A stretch of DNA of 64,000 nucleotides from an uncultured Lachnotalea sp. (GTDB taxonomy: Bacteria; Bacillota; Clostridia; Lachnospirales; Lachnospiraceae), in assembly GCA_948470255.1 (NCBI GenBank), contig CAOKOS010000001.1:57382-121381 (forward strand), in the 5' to 3' direction. Below the pieces are notes generated by a model, which was not told the origin of the DNA, ran no database searches, and was given only the letters and a program-made list of their open reading frames with translations. Shown here piece after piece: positions 9,643 to 18,327 of this stretch. The position numbers and the translations under genes were made by a program. Each line of letters starts with the position of its first letter. Within the stretch, counting starts at the first letter, position 1.

Positions 9643-10683
9643 ATGAAGCTGATTATTCAAATTCCCTGTTATAACGAGGAAAAAACACTGGCCATTGCCC
9701 TGGATGCGCTTCCAAAACAAATTGAGGGCATTGACAAAATTGAATATTTGATTGTCAATGACGGCAGTAAAGATAAAACCGTGCAGGTGGCCAGGGACTG
9801 GGGAGTCCACTATGTAGTAAATTTCAAAAAAAACAAGGGGCTTGCCAAGGGGTTTATGGCAGGGATAGATGCCTGTCTCAGAAATGGAGCGGATATTATT
9901 GTCAATACGGATGCGGATAATCAATACTGTGCAGAAGATATTGAAAAGCTGGTGCGGCCGCTCCTTGAAGGAAAAACGGATATTGTCATAGGCGCTAGGC
10001 CCATTGACCAGACAGAACATTTTTCCTTTCTTAAAAAAAAGCTTCAGCACTTGGGGAGTTACGTGGTGCGTAAGGCTTCCAAAAGCAATATTCCGGATGC
10101 GCCCAGCGGCTTTCGGGCTTACAGCCGGGAGGCTGCTATGCGGCTGAATGTGGTCAATGAGTATACGTATACATTAGAAACCATCGTCCAGGCCGGAAGG
10201 AGCAAGATTGCCATGGAGTCGGTTCCTGTACGGACCAATGAAGAGCTTCGGCCGTCCCGCCTATTTAACAGTATGTTCGGATATGTGAAGAAGTCCATAG
10301 TGACAATTTTCCGGGCCTTTATGATGTACAAGCCCATGAAATTTTTTACTATTGTCGGAAGCGTGATTTTTTTGTTGGGAGCGGCCCTTGGCGTACGGTT
10401 TTTAGTATATTGGTTTATGGGAATGGGGGGTGGCCATGTCCAGTCCCTGATTCTGTGCAGTACGCTTTTATTGCTGGGATTTCAGACGATTGTGATTGGT
10501 TTTCTGGCAGATGTGATTGCCGCCAATAGAAAGCTTTTAGAAGATGTACAGTATCATGTGAGAGAAATGAATTATGACGGCGTAAAGAGACGCACTGGTG
10601 AAGGGATGAATGGAGAAGAGGAGTTTGGAAAAAAAAATTCCGGAACAAGAGGTACAGAGACAAAGAAAACAGGGAAAGAATAG
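9643..10683 (+). CDS. GT2 family glycosyltransferase, DPM1/polyprenyl-phosphate type with C-terminal TM helices
   Basis: IIQIPCYNEEKTLAIALDALP..YLIVNDGSKDKTVQVA; DADNQY; two C-terminal hydrophobic helices. Confidence 0.85.
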   Translation: MKLIIQIPCYNEEKTLAIALDALPKQIEGIDKIEYLIVNDGSKDKTVQVARDWGVHYVVNFKKNKGLAKGFMAGIDACLRNGADIIVNTDADNQYCAEDIEKLVRPLLEGKTDIVIGARPIDQTEHFSFLKKKLQHLGSYVVRKASKSNIPDAPSGFRAYSREAAMRLNVVNEYTYTLETIVQAGRSKIAMESVPVRTNEELRPSRLFNSMFGYVKKSIVTIFRAFMMYKPMKFFTIVGSVIFLLGAALGVRFLVYWFMGMGGGHVQSLILCSTLLLLGFQTIVIGFLADVIAANRKLLEDVQYHVREMNYDGVKRRTGEGMNGEEEFGKKNSGTRGTETKKTGKE

Positions 10684-11617
10684 CTGGAAAAAAACGGTCA
10701 TAAAGGCTGCCGGGCTGTTTTTGGGGCTTTTAATCCTCTGGTTTATGGTGAAGGATATCATCGCCCATTGGGCGGATATTGTTCCATACCTGGCCAATAT
10801 GAACCTCCCCCTATTTCTTCTGTCAATCATGGTTTACGGAATCGCTTTTTTATTTACCGGATACAACTGGAGCTGGCTTTTGTGGAAAATGGAGAAAGGG
10901 CCTGGCAGGAGAGAGTATCTGAATGTTCATATGGTAAGCGCCCTGGCTCGCTATATCCCGGGCGGAATCTGGAGCGTTGTGGGAAAAGCTTATTTATGTA
11001 ACAGGGAGGGTGTTACGGCTCAAGCAGCCACAGCCAGCATTATTCTGGAATATGTATTCCAGATTATTTCCAGCGGACTGTTTTTTGTGGCGCTAGTCCC
11101 CTTTTTATTTCAAAGCGGGGGGGGCTGGCTGATACTTGTCTGCCTTTTGGCGGTTGTGGCAGTTTTGCTGGTTCTGCCCTTATGTACCAACTGTGGAATC
11201 AGGCTGCTGGCCAGGATATTAAAAAAGGGCTGTGGCGATATTTGTGTGCAGAGGGGGGTTGTGTATCAGGCTTTTTTCCGGTATGCAGGGGCGTGGCTGG
11301 TGACCGGGGCCGGGCTGATTGTGCTTGTATCGGCTTTTTCGGATATCAACGCCATGGAGGGGATATACCTGGTATTTTCCTATCCTGTATCCTGGGTTGT
11401 AGGGTTCTTAAGTCCGTCTCCCAACGGCATGGGGATCCGGGAAGGGATTTTACAGATACTTTTGGGGGAGAGACAGGCAAGCCAGCTGGTGCTGCTGATT
11501 GTGGTGACCACAAGAATCTGGACGATTTTCGGCGAAGCAGCGGCGTTTTTAAGTTTTAAGGCATATTATTTGGCCACAGGGAGAAAAGGAAAAGATGCTG
11601 GAATTTCTGAATCATAA
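10610..11617 (+). CDS. Lysylphosphatidylglycerol synthase TM/UPF0104-like flippase-type membrane protein
   Basis: About 8 TM helices; ARYIPGGIWSVVGKAYLCNREGVTAQAATASIILEYVFQ and PSPNGMGIREGILQILL motifs typical of the family. Confidence 0.7.
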   Translation: MEKRSLEKKIPEQEVQRQRKQGKNSWKKTVIKAAGLFLGLLILWFMVKDIIAHWADIVPYLANMNLPLFLLSIMVYGIAFLFTGYNWSWLLWKMEKGPGRREYLNVHMVSALARYIPGGIWSVVGKAYLCNREGVTAQAATASIILEYVFQIISSGLFFVALVPFLFQSGGGWLILVCLLAVVAVLLVLPLCTNCGIRLLARILKKGCGDICVQRGVVYQAFFRYAGAWLVTGAGLIVLVSAFSDINAMEGIYLVFSYPVSWVVGFLSPSPNGMGIREGILQILLGERQASQLVLLIVVTTRIWTIFGEAAAFLSFKAYYLATGRKGKDAGISES

Positions 11618-12590
11618 AAAAGTGCTTTTTATTACGACAAAAAATCTGGATTATATCAGGAACAGCCAGGAGCTTCGTCTGATTCATGCCCAGGCAGATT
11701 CCTATGATGTCATTGGTTCTTATGAAAAAAGCTATATAAAACGTTTTTTATCCGTATACAGAAAACTATTATGGAGAAAAGTGGGACAGTATGACCTGGT
11801 TTTTGTGGGTTTTGCACCGCAGCTTGTGGTTCCGCTTTTTCGGAAACTAAAAAAACGGGAGCTGGCCATTGATTTTTTTATTTCCATGTATGATACTTTG
11901 GTATGTGACAGAAGGAAATTTAAAGAGAAAAGCCTGGCGGCCCGTTTTTTCAAATGGCTGGACAAAAAGACCTTGCTTAAAGCAGATTATATTGTCACCG
12001 ATACAAAATCCCATGGGGCATATTTTACAGAAGAATTTGGCGCAGATATAAACAAAGAATATACATTGTACCTGGAAGCGGATCCTCTCCTTTATTATCC
12101 GCGGGAGCAGGAAAAGAACAGTGGAATAAAGGACAAATTTGTGGTATTATATTTTGGAAGTATCCTTCCGCTTCAGGGGGTGTCTGTGATTCTGGAGGCA
12201 ATCGGACGTCTGCAAATGAGAAAAGACATCTTTTTTTATATGGTGGGACCATTGAGCCGGGAGATAGGAAGGCCGGATAATCCCAATGTAGAGTATATAT
12301 CCTGGCTTTCCCAGGAGGCGTTGGCTGATAAGATTGCTGAGGCAGATTTATGCCTGGCAGGACATTTCCACGGAAGTATTGCGAAAGCAAGAAGGACAAT
12401 TCCGGGCAAAGCTTATATTTATGCAGCTATGAAAAAGCCTATGGTACTGGGAGACAACGAAGCCAACAGGGAGCTTTATGAGGAAAAAGACGGCGAAGTT
12501 TATTATGTCGAAATGGGAAATCCGAAACTGCTGGCAGCAGTGATTGCTGAACTTGCAGACAGATGGGAAGAACAAAGAGACGGGGAATAA
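11595..12590 (+). CDS. Glycosyltransferase, GT4/GT1-like (GT-B)
   Basis: VVLYFGSILPLQGVSVILEAIGRL..FYMVGP; overlaps the flippase-like gene. Confidence 0.7.
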   Translation: MLEFLNHKKVLFITTKNLDYIRNSQELRLIHAQADSYDVIGSYEKSYIKRFLSVYRKLLWRKVGQYDLVFVGFAPQLVVPLFRKLKKRELAIDFFISMYDTLVCDRRKFKEKSLAARFFKWLDKKTLLKADYIVTDTKSHGAYFTEEFGADINKEYTLYLEADPLLYYPREQEKNSGIKDKFVVLYFGSILPLQGVSVILEAIGRLQMRKDIFFYMVGPLSREIGRPDNPNVEYISWLSQEALADKIAEADLCLAGHFHGSIAKARRTIPGKAYIYAAMKKPMVLGDNEANRELYEEKDGEVYYVEMGNPKLLAAVIAELADRWEEQRDGE

Positions 12591-12592
12591 AT

Positions 12593-13891
12593 ATGAAAAT
12601 AGCAGTAGCAGGCACGGGATATGTGGGGCTGGTGACAGGCGTTTGCCTGGCGGAATACGGACACCTGGTGCATTGCATGGATATTGATGAGCGAAAAATC
12701 CAGATGATGCAACAAGGGGTATCCCCCATTTATGAAGAAGGCTTGTCTGAACTCATGAGAAAGAACCAGGAGAGGCTTTTTTTTACCACTGATTATGAAA
12801 AAGGCTGTAAGGATGCGGAAGTGGTGTTTATCGGCGTTGGGACGCCGGAGAAGCGGGACGGTTCCGCAAACCTGGCTTATGTTTATGAGGCGGCCAGGCA
12901 GATTGCCAGGACAGTGGAGAGGGACTGTGTGGTGGTGGTAAAGTCGACAGTGCCCATTGGCACAAATGACAAGATTGAGAAGCTGATACAGAAGGTGAAA
13001 AAAGCGCCTGTGAAAATCGCAGTGGCTTCCAACCCGGAATTTCTGGCACAAGGAACGGCGGTACGGGATACCCTTCATGCTTCTAGGATTGTAATTGGCG
13101 TGGAAGATGAATTTGCAAGATCTGTTATGTTGCAAGTTTATGAAGGTTTTGACGCGCCGAAACTGGTGACCAACAGGAAAAGCGCAGAGATGATTAAGTA
13201 TGCCTCCAATGATTTTCTGGCCCTTAAAATCTCTTATATCAATGAGATTGCCAACCTTTGCGAGCTGGTGGGGGCGGACATTGAGGATGTCACTGCCGGA
13301 ATGGGATTTGACACAAGAATCGGGAATAAATTTTTGAAAGCTGGAATCGGTTATGGAGGTTCCTGCTTTCCGAAAGATACAAAAGCGCTTCACTGGCTGG
13401 CAAATTCTTATGATTATGAGATGAAAACCATTAAGGCCGCCATTGAAGTCAATGAAAATCAAAAATTAAAGATGGTAAAGAAGGCGCGGAAGTATTACGA
13501 AGATTTTACAGGAATTACGGTGGCGGCGCTGGGGCTCACCTTTAAGCCGGGGACTGATGACCTGCGGGAAGCGCCGTCTTTGGTAAATATTCCGATTTTT
13601 CTGGAAGAGGGAGCGTTGATCCGCGCCTGGGATCCAGTGGGGGAAAAAAATTACAGGAAATTATATCCTTCCGAAATCTGCTATTGCCAGAAGATTGAGG
13701 AAGCTTTGGAGGGGGCCGATCTTTGCCTGATTTTTACTGAATGGAGGGAAATACAGGAAATTGAGCCGGAAGTCTTTGCAAAACAAATGAAAAAGCCGAT
13801 AATTATAGACGGGAGAAACTGTTACCCGCCGGAAAATTTTAAAAACAGCGGGATTGTTTACGAGAGTATGGGAAGAGAAACTGTTTGCTAA
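12593..13891 (+). CDS. ugd: UDP-glucose/GDP-mannose 6-dehydrogenase family
   Basis: MKIAVAGTGYVGLVTGVCLAEYGHLV..CMDID; GGSCFPKDTKAL; LGLTFKPGTDDLREAPS. Confidence 0.93.
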   Translation: MKIAVAGTGYVGLVTGVCLAEYGHLVHCMDIDERKIQMMQQGVSPIYEEGLSELMRKNQERLFFTTDYEKGCKDAEVVFIGVGTPEKRDGSANLAYVYEAARQIARTVERDCVVVVKSTVPIGTNDKIEKLIQKVKKAPVKIAVASNPEFLAQGTAVRDTLHASRIVIGVEDEFARSVMLQVYEGFDAPKLVTNRKSAEMIKYASNDFLALKISYINEIANLCELVGADIEDVTAGMGFDTRIGNKFLKAGIGYGGSCFPKDTKALHWLANSYDYEMKTIKAAIEVNENQKLKMVKKARKYYEDFTGITVAALGLTFKPGTDDLREAPSLVNIPIFLEEGALIRAWDPVGEKNYRKLYPSEICYCQKIEEALEGADLCLIFTEWREIQEIEPEVFAKQMKKPIIIDGRNCYPPENFKNSGIVYESMGRETVC

Positions 13892-13930
13892 GTGACAGAT
13901 GGAATGACAGATTAGAGAAGAGGGATTTAA

Positions 13931-16249
13931 ATGAAACAGATGAAGAGAAAAACAGCGTTGCTTTTGGCGGTTGTCATGCTGTGGTGCACATGGCTTTCAG
14001 GAAGTGTGCCTGTCACAGCCGTAGAGGAAATTCCCCATGTGGAAAGCGCTGCAGGGCATCCAGGGGAAAATGTCCCGGGAACTGAGGGAACAGGCACAGA
14101 AGAAGAAACAGAGAGTGCAGAGGAGACAGAAACTGTAACGGAGCCAGAGACAGCAGAAGAAACAGAGGGGGAAAGCGAAACAGAAAGCTCCGAAGAAACA
14201 GAAGAAGCGAAGGAAACAGAAAGTGAAGGCCCGGAGGAAACAACGGGGACGGAAGGCGATATGGAAACGCCTGAGGAGACAGAATCCGGGGAAGAGGCGG
14301 AAAGCGAAACAGATGAGGCGGCCGCGGAACTCTATGGCGCGGGGAAGCCTTCCATATCTTATAGCGTACATATGCAGACCTATGGCTGGCTGCCTGAAAG
14401 CGTAGACGGCGTAGAAAATGGAAAACCTGGAAAAGGAAAACGTCTGGAGGCCATAAAACTTAGTGTGTCCGGTGTGCCGGGGCTGGGAGTGTCTTATCAG
14501 GTTTACCGCGACGACTATAAATGGCATATTGGCCAGGATGGTTCGGAAGCAGGAACCATTGGTATGGCAAAACGGGTAGAGGCAGTCAAAATGTCCCTTA
14601 CCGGAACAGCGGCAGGACAGTATGATATCTATTACCGCGTGTATGTGAATGGCCATGGGTGGCTAGATTGGGCAAAAAATGGTACAGAGGCAGGCTTGGA
14701 TTCTTCCTGGAATAAAAGTATTGAAGCTGTTCAAGTCCTTGTAAAAGCAAAAGGAAGCGCCGCTCCCGGCCCCATGTCCAGGCCCTATTTAAAGGGCCAG
14801 CCGGAAGCAGAGTATCCCAATACCCATATCAATACCGGAAACAAAATCACAGATATAATCGCCATAGCGAAAACCCAGGTGGGATATTATAAGCCGGGGG
14901 ATATGCCGACGAAATACGGAACCTGGTATAACGATTATGTCAATGCCGACGGCAGCTATTATCCTTCAGCGCCCTGGTGCGCTATGTTTGTCAGCTGGTG
15001 TGCGGGACAGGCACGTATTTCCGGCAGCGTGTTCCGGATGCATGCATCTACGGTTAATATGGCGATCTGGTATCAGAACAGCAATAACCCGGGGACATGG
15101 CATGATAGAGGTGGCTATACGCCGCAGGCCGGGGATTTGATCTTTTTTAAATTCGACTGGAATAATAATTATGTAAACCATGTGGGGATTGTAACTGGGG
15201 TGTCCGGCGGAATGGTTTATACAGTGGAAGGAAATACGTCCGACAGTGTAGCGGAGCGGAAATACTCTTTGGACAATGCTTATATTAAGGGGTATGCGAC
15301 TCCGGATTATGACGGAACAGGCGTGACAGAGCCGCCGGCTAATATGAAAATATCTTATTTAGCCAATGTGGAAGGGAAAGGCTGGATTGGCTGGAAGGCA
15401 GACGGAGCTTCAGCGGGAACAACAGGAAGTTCAAAGATGCTGAAGGCGCTGCGGGTTCAGGTTTCTAATAAAGATACTTCAGGAGGTGTCACATACCGGA
15501 CTTATATGCAGACTTATGGCTGGATGGATTGGGTAAAAGATGGAGCAGTTAGTGGTGTTGTCGACAGGGAGAAACGGATGGAGGCAGTGGAAATCAAGCT
15601 TACCGGAGATCTGGCGGCAAAATACGATGTATACTACCGTGTCCATAGCCAGACTTATGGGTGGCTGGATTGGGCTAAAAATGGAGAGACAGCTGGGACG
15701 GAAGGATATGCCAAGCGGGTGGAATCCATCGAAATCTGCCTGGTGCAAAAAGGAGGCGCTGCTCCCGGCAAGACGGCCAGGCCCTTTGTAAAAAAGCCGG
15801 CTGGCGTTTCTTACAGTACCCACTGTCAGACTTACGGGTGGCTTCCTTATACATCAAACGGCGTTATGAATGGAACCCAAGGGAAATCCAAACGCCTGGA
15901 AGGGATTAAGATAAGGCTGGACAATGCTTCCGGGAATATTGCTTATAGTACCCATGTGCAGACCTATGGCTGGCAGGGATGGTCATATAATGGGGCGTTA
16001 AGCGGAACAGAAGGGAAATCAAAGCGTTTGGAAGCAATCAAGATTGCTCTGTCGGGTGAAGCGAAGGAAAAGTATGATATTTATTATCGTGTCCACAGCC
16101 AGACCTATGGCTGGATGGGCTGGGCGAAGAACGGAGAAGCCGCCGGAACCAGCGGCCAGTCGAAACGCCTGGAGGCCATAGAGATTAAGCTGGTGCCAAA
16201 GGGAGGAAAAGCCCCTGGCAGTACTGTGGGGCATTATGTCTCAAAATAA
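13931..16249 (+). CDS. Secreted ChW-repeat protein with central CHAP domain (putative peptidoglycan amidase/endopeptidase)
   Basis: Signal peptide; acidic E/T-rich linker; 9 ChW repeats (..YRVHSQTYGWLDWAKNGE.AGT..KRLEAIEIKL); CHAP motif APWCAMFVSWCAGQ ... VNHVGIVTGV. Confidence 0.88.
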   Translation: MKQMKRKTALLLAVVMLWCTWLSGSVPVTAVEEIPHVESAAGHPGENVPGTEGTGTEEETESAEETETVTEPETAEETEGESETESSEETEEAKETESEGPEETTGTEGDMETPEETESGEEAESETDEAAAELYGAGKPSISYSVHMQTYGWLPESVDGVENGKPGKGKRLEAIKLSVSGVPGLGVSYQVYRDDYKWHIGQDGSEAGTIGMAKRVEAVKMSLTGTAAGQYDIYYRVYVNGHGWLDWAKNGTEAGLDSSWNKSIEAVQVLVKAKGSAAPGPMSRPYLKGQPEAEYPNTHINTGNKITDIIAIAKTQVGYYKPGDMPTKYGTWYNDYVNADGSYYPSAPWCAMFVSWCAGQARISGSVFRMHASTVNMAIWYQNSNNPGTWHDRGGYTPQAGDLIFFKFDWNNNYVNHVGIVTGVSGGMVYTVEGNTSDSVAERKYSLDNAYIKGYATPDYDGTGVTEPPANMKISYLANVEGKGWIGWKADGASAGTTGSSKMLKALRVQVSNKDTSGGVTYRTYMQTYGWMDWVKDGAVSGVVDREKRMEAVEIKLTGDLAAKYDVYYRVHSQTYGWLDWAKNGETAGTEGYAKRVESIEICLVQKGGAAPGKTARPFVKKPAGVSYSTHCQTYGWLPYTSNGVMNGTQGKSKRLEGIKIRLDNASGNIAYSTHVQTYGWQGWSYNGALSGTEGKSKRLEAIKIALSGEAKEKYDIYYRVHSQTYGWMGWAKNGEAAGTSGQSKRLEAIEIKLVPKGGKAPGSTVGHYVSK

Positions 16250-16274
16250 CCAGAGTCATAAATAAGGAGTGGAG

Positions 16275-18221
16275 ATGAAGCTGAGAAAAGCCATTTTACT
16301 GGGAATCACCGTTGTGGGTATGTTTTTATTGGGAAACAGGGCTGCTTTGGCGGCGGAGGAAACAGAGGCGGCAGTGGAAAGCTCTTCTCAGGGTACTGAG
16401 TCCCCAGGAGAAGAAGAGGTTTTTATAGAAGCTTCTGCAGATTTGTACCAGGATGGGATGTTTGAAACAGCATCTTCAGGAATCGTGGCTTATGATATGA
16501 GGACAGAAGCTCAGGAGGAGCAGATTTACCAGTCCTTAAGCCAGATATCACCACAACTTGATGTGTCGGCATGGGGGCTTACGGTGGATGAAATGACGGC
16601 CATGTTTGAGCGGGTAGTCAATGGGCATCCAGATCTGTTTTATGTTTCAAATGTATATCATTATACTCTGGATTCTTCATCAGGAAAAGTGCTTTTGATG
16701 AAGTGGGAGTATCAGGAGGCAGACCAAAGCCGGATTGTTGCCATGAAATCTTCTATGGAGGCGGAAATTTCCGGTATTCTGGCTAAAATGGATCCATCCA
16801 TGACGGATTTGGAAAAGCTGATGATTATCCATGAATCCCTGGTGGTAAATATTACCTACGGGCAAACGACTGCCTGGAACAATGGAAAAGGCTGTTACAC
16901 AGCATACTGTGCCCTTGTGGAGGGAAAAGCAGTGTGCCACGGTTATGCCTTGGCTTTTAATCTTCTGGCAGAGCGGGCCGGTATCAATATGGCCTGCTTT
17001 GTGGGCAGCAGCGCTTTAAACCATGCCTGGAACCTGGTGGTTTTAGATGGGCGGACATACCATGTGGACTGCACCTGGGAGGACCAGGATGTGACAGGAA
17101 AAGTGAACCACCAGAATTTTCTTCTCAGTGATACGGGAATCAGGGGTACCGGCCACACTGCCTGGAATGACGGGAGCCTTACCGGCACTGGAAATGACTA
17201 TGATAATTATTACTGGCGGCAGCGGGAATATGATTTTGAATTTACCAAAAGAAATTCCGTCTGGTATTTAATGAATCAGCAGGGAGCTTCGCCGGATCAG
17301 TGGAAACGGATCGGTGTAAGCCTGCTGAAACCGGAAACGACAGCTTTAGCGCCTGTGTCGGTCGGTTATCAGACTTATATCCAAACCTATGGCTGGCAGA
17401 AGCCGGTGGCGGATGGGGCCATGGCGGGAACCAGCGGCAAATCTAAGCGTCTGGAAGCCATCAAAATAGAAGTATCTGGAAACCGGAATGTGGGGATTTC
17501 TTATCAGACCCATGCCCAGACCTATGGCTGGATGGACTGGGTATCAAACGGGGCGCAGTCAGGAACAATGAACCAGGCAAAACGCCTGGAAGCCATTAAA
17601 ATCCGGCTGACCGGTACAGAAGCAGAAAATTATGACGTGTATTACCGGGTTTATGCCCAGACTTATGGCTGGCTAGGTTGGGCGAAAAATGGGGAAAGCG
17701 CTGGGACTGCCGGTGTTTCCAAGCGCCTGGAAGCCATTGAGATTCAGGTGGTGGAAAAGGGCGGCGCAGCGCCTGGAAGTACAAAAAATTCTTTTGTGCA
17801 GGCGCCTTTGGCAGTGGCTTATCAGACTCATGTACAGACTTATGGCTGGCAGGACTGGGTAAAAAACGGGGCTTTGGCAGGGACCAGTGGAAAAAGTAAA
17901 CGTTTGGAAGCCATCAGAATCAGCATGGAGAACTTGCCTGTAAACGGGGGTATCAGCTATCAGACCCATGTACAGACTTATGGCTGGCAGGACTGGGTAA
18001 AAAATGGGGCTTTGGCAGGAACCAGCGGTAAGGGAAAACGCCTGGAGGCTATCCGCATTATGCTGGAAGGGGACTTGGCAAAACAGTATGACGTATATTA
18101 TCGTGTCCATGTACAGACTTATGGCTGGCAGGACTGGGTAAAAAACGGAGCTGTAGCGGGAAGCGTTGGCCGGGGGAAGCGGCTGGAGGCCATTGAGATT
18201 AAACTTGAAAAGAAAAAGTGA
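16275..18221 (+). CDS. Secreted transglutaminase-like domain protein with 6 ChW repeats
   Basis: Cys-His-Asp motif GKAVCHGYALAFNLLAE..NHAWNLVVLDGRTYHVDCTWED; 6 C-terminal ChW repeats; AAGGAG RBS at 16264 points to ATG 16275. Confidence 0.88.
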   Translation: MKLRKAILLGITVVGMFLLGNRAALAAEETEAAVESSSQGTESPGEEEVFIEASADLYQDGMFETASSGIVAYDMRTEAQEEQIYQSLSQISPQLDVSAWGLTVDEMTAMFERVVNGHPDLFYVSNVYHYTLDSSSGKVLLMKWEYQEADQSRIVAMKSSMEAEISGILAKMDPSMTDLEKLMIIHESLVVNITYGQTTAWNNGKGCYTAYCALVEGKAVCHGYALAFNLLAERAGINMACFVGSSALNHAWNLVVLDGRTYHVDCTWEDQDVTGKVNHQNFLLSDTGIRGTGHTAWNDGSLTGTGNDYDNYYWRQREYDFEFTKRNSVWYLMNQQGASPDQWKRIGVSLLKPETTALAPVSVGYQTYIQTYGWQKPVADGAMAGTSGKSKRLEAIKIEVSGNRNVGISYQTHAQTYGWMDWVSNGAQSGTMNQAKRLEAIKIRLTGTEAENYDVYYRVYAQTYGWLGWAKNGESAGTAGVSKRLEAIEIQVVEKGGAAPGSTKNSFVQAPLAVAYQTHVQTYGWQDWVKNGALAGTSGKSKRLEAIRISMENLPVNGGISYQTHVQTYGWQDWVKNGALAGTSGKGKRLEAIRIMLEGDLAKQYDVYYRVHVQTYGWQDWVKNGAVAGSVGRGKRLEAIEIKLEKKK

Positions 18222-18327
18222 CAAGTTGCCATCTGATTTAAGAATATCTTTTGGAAAAGAGACTGGATATTTGGGAAAAAGTAGTATATACTAAAAAATA
18301 GTATTATATGGGAAAAGAGGTAAAATT

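Noticed and set aside
10432-10440. Shorter G-runs (6-7 G), e.g. near 3690, 10430, 29797, 45783, as phase-variable sites
   Set aside because: Runs of 6-7 G are readily produced by consecutive Gly codons and are short for efficient slippage.
13997-14656. 219-aa minus-strand ORF opposite the CHAP/ChW gene
   Set aside because: Composition is the antisense of an acidic linker and repeats; the opposite strand has clear protein motifs.
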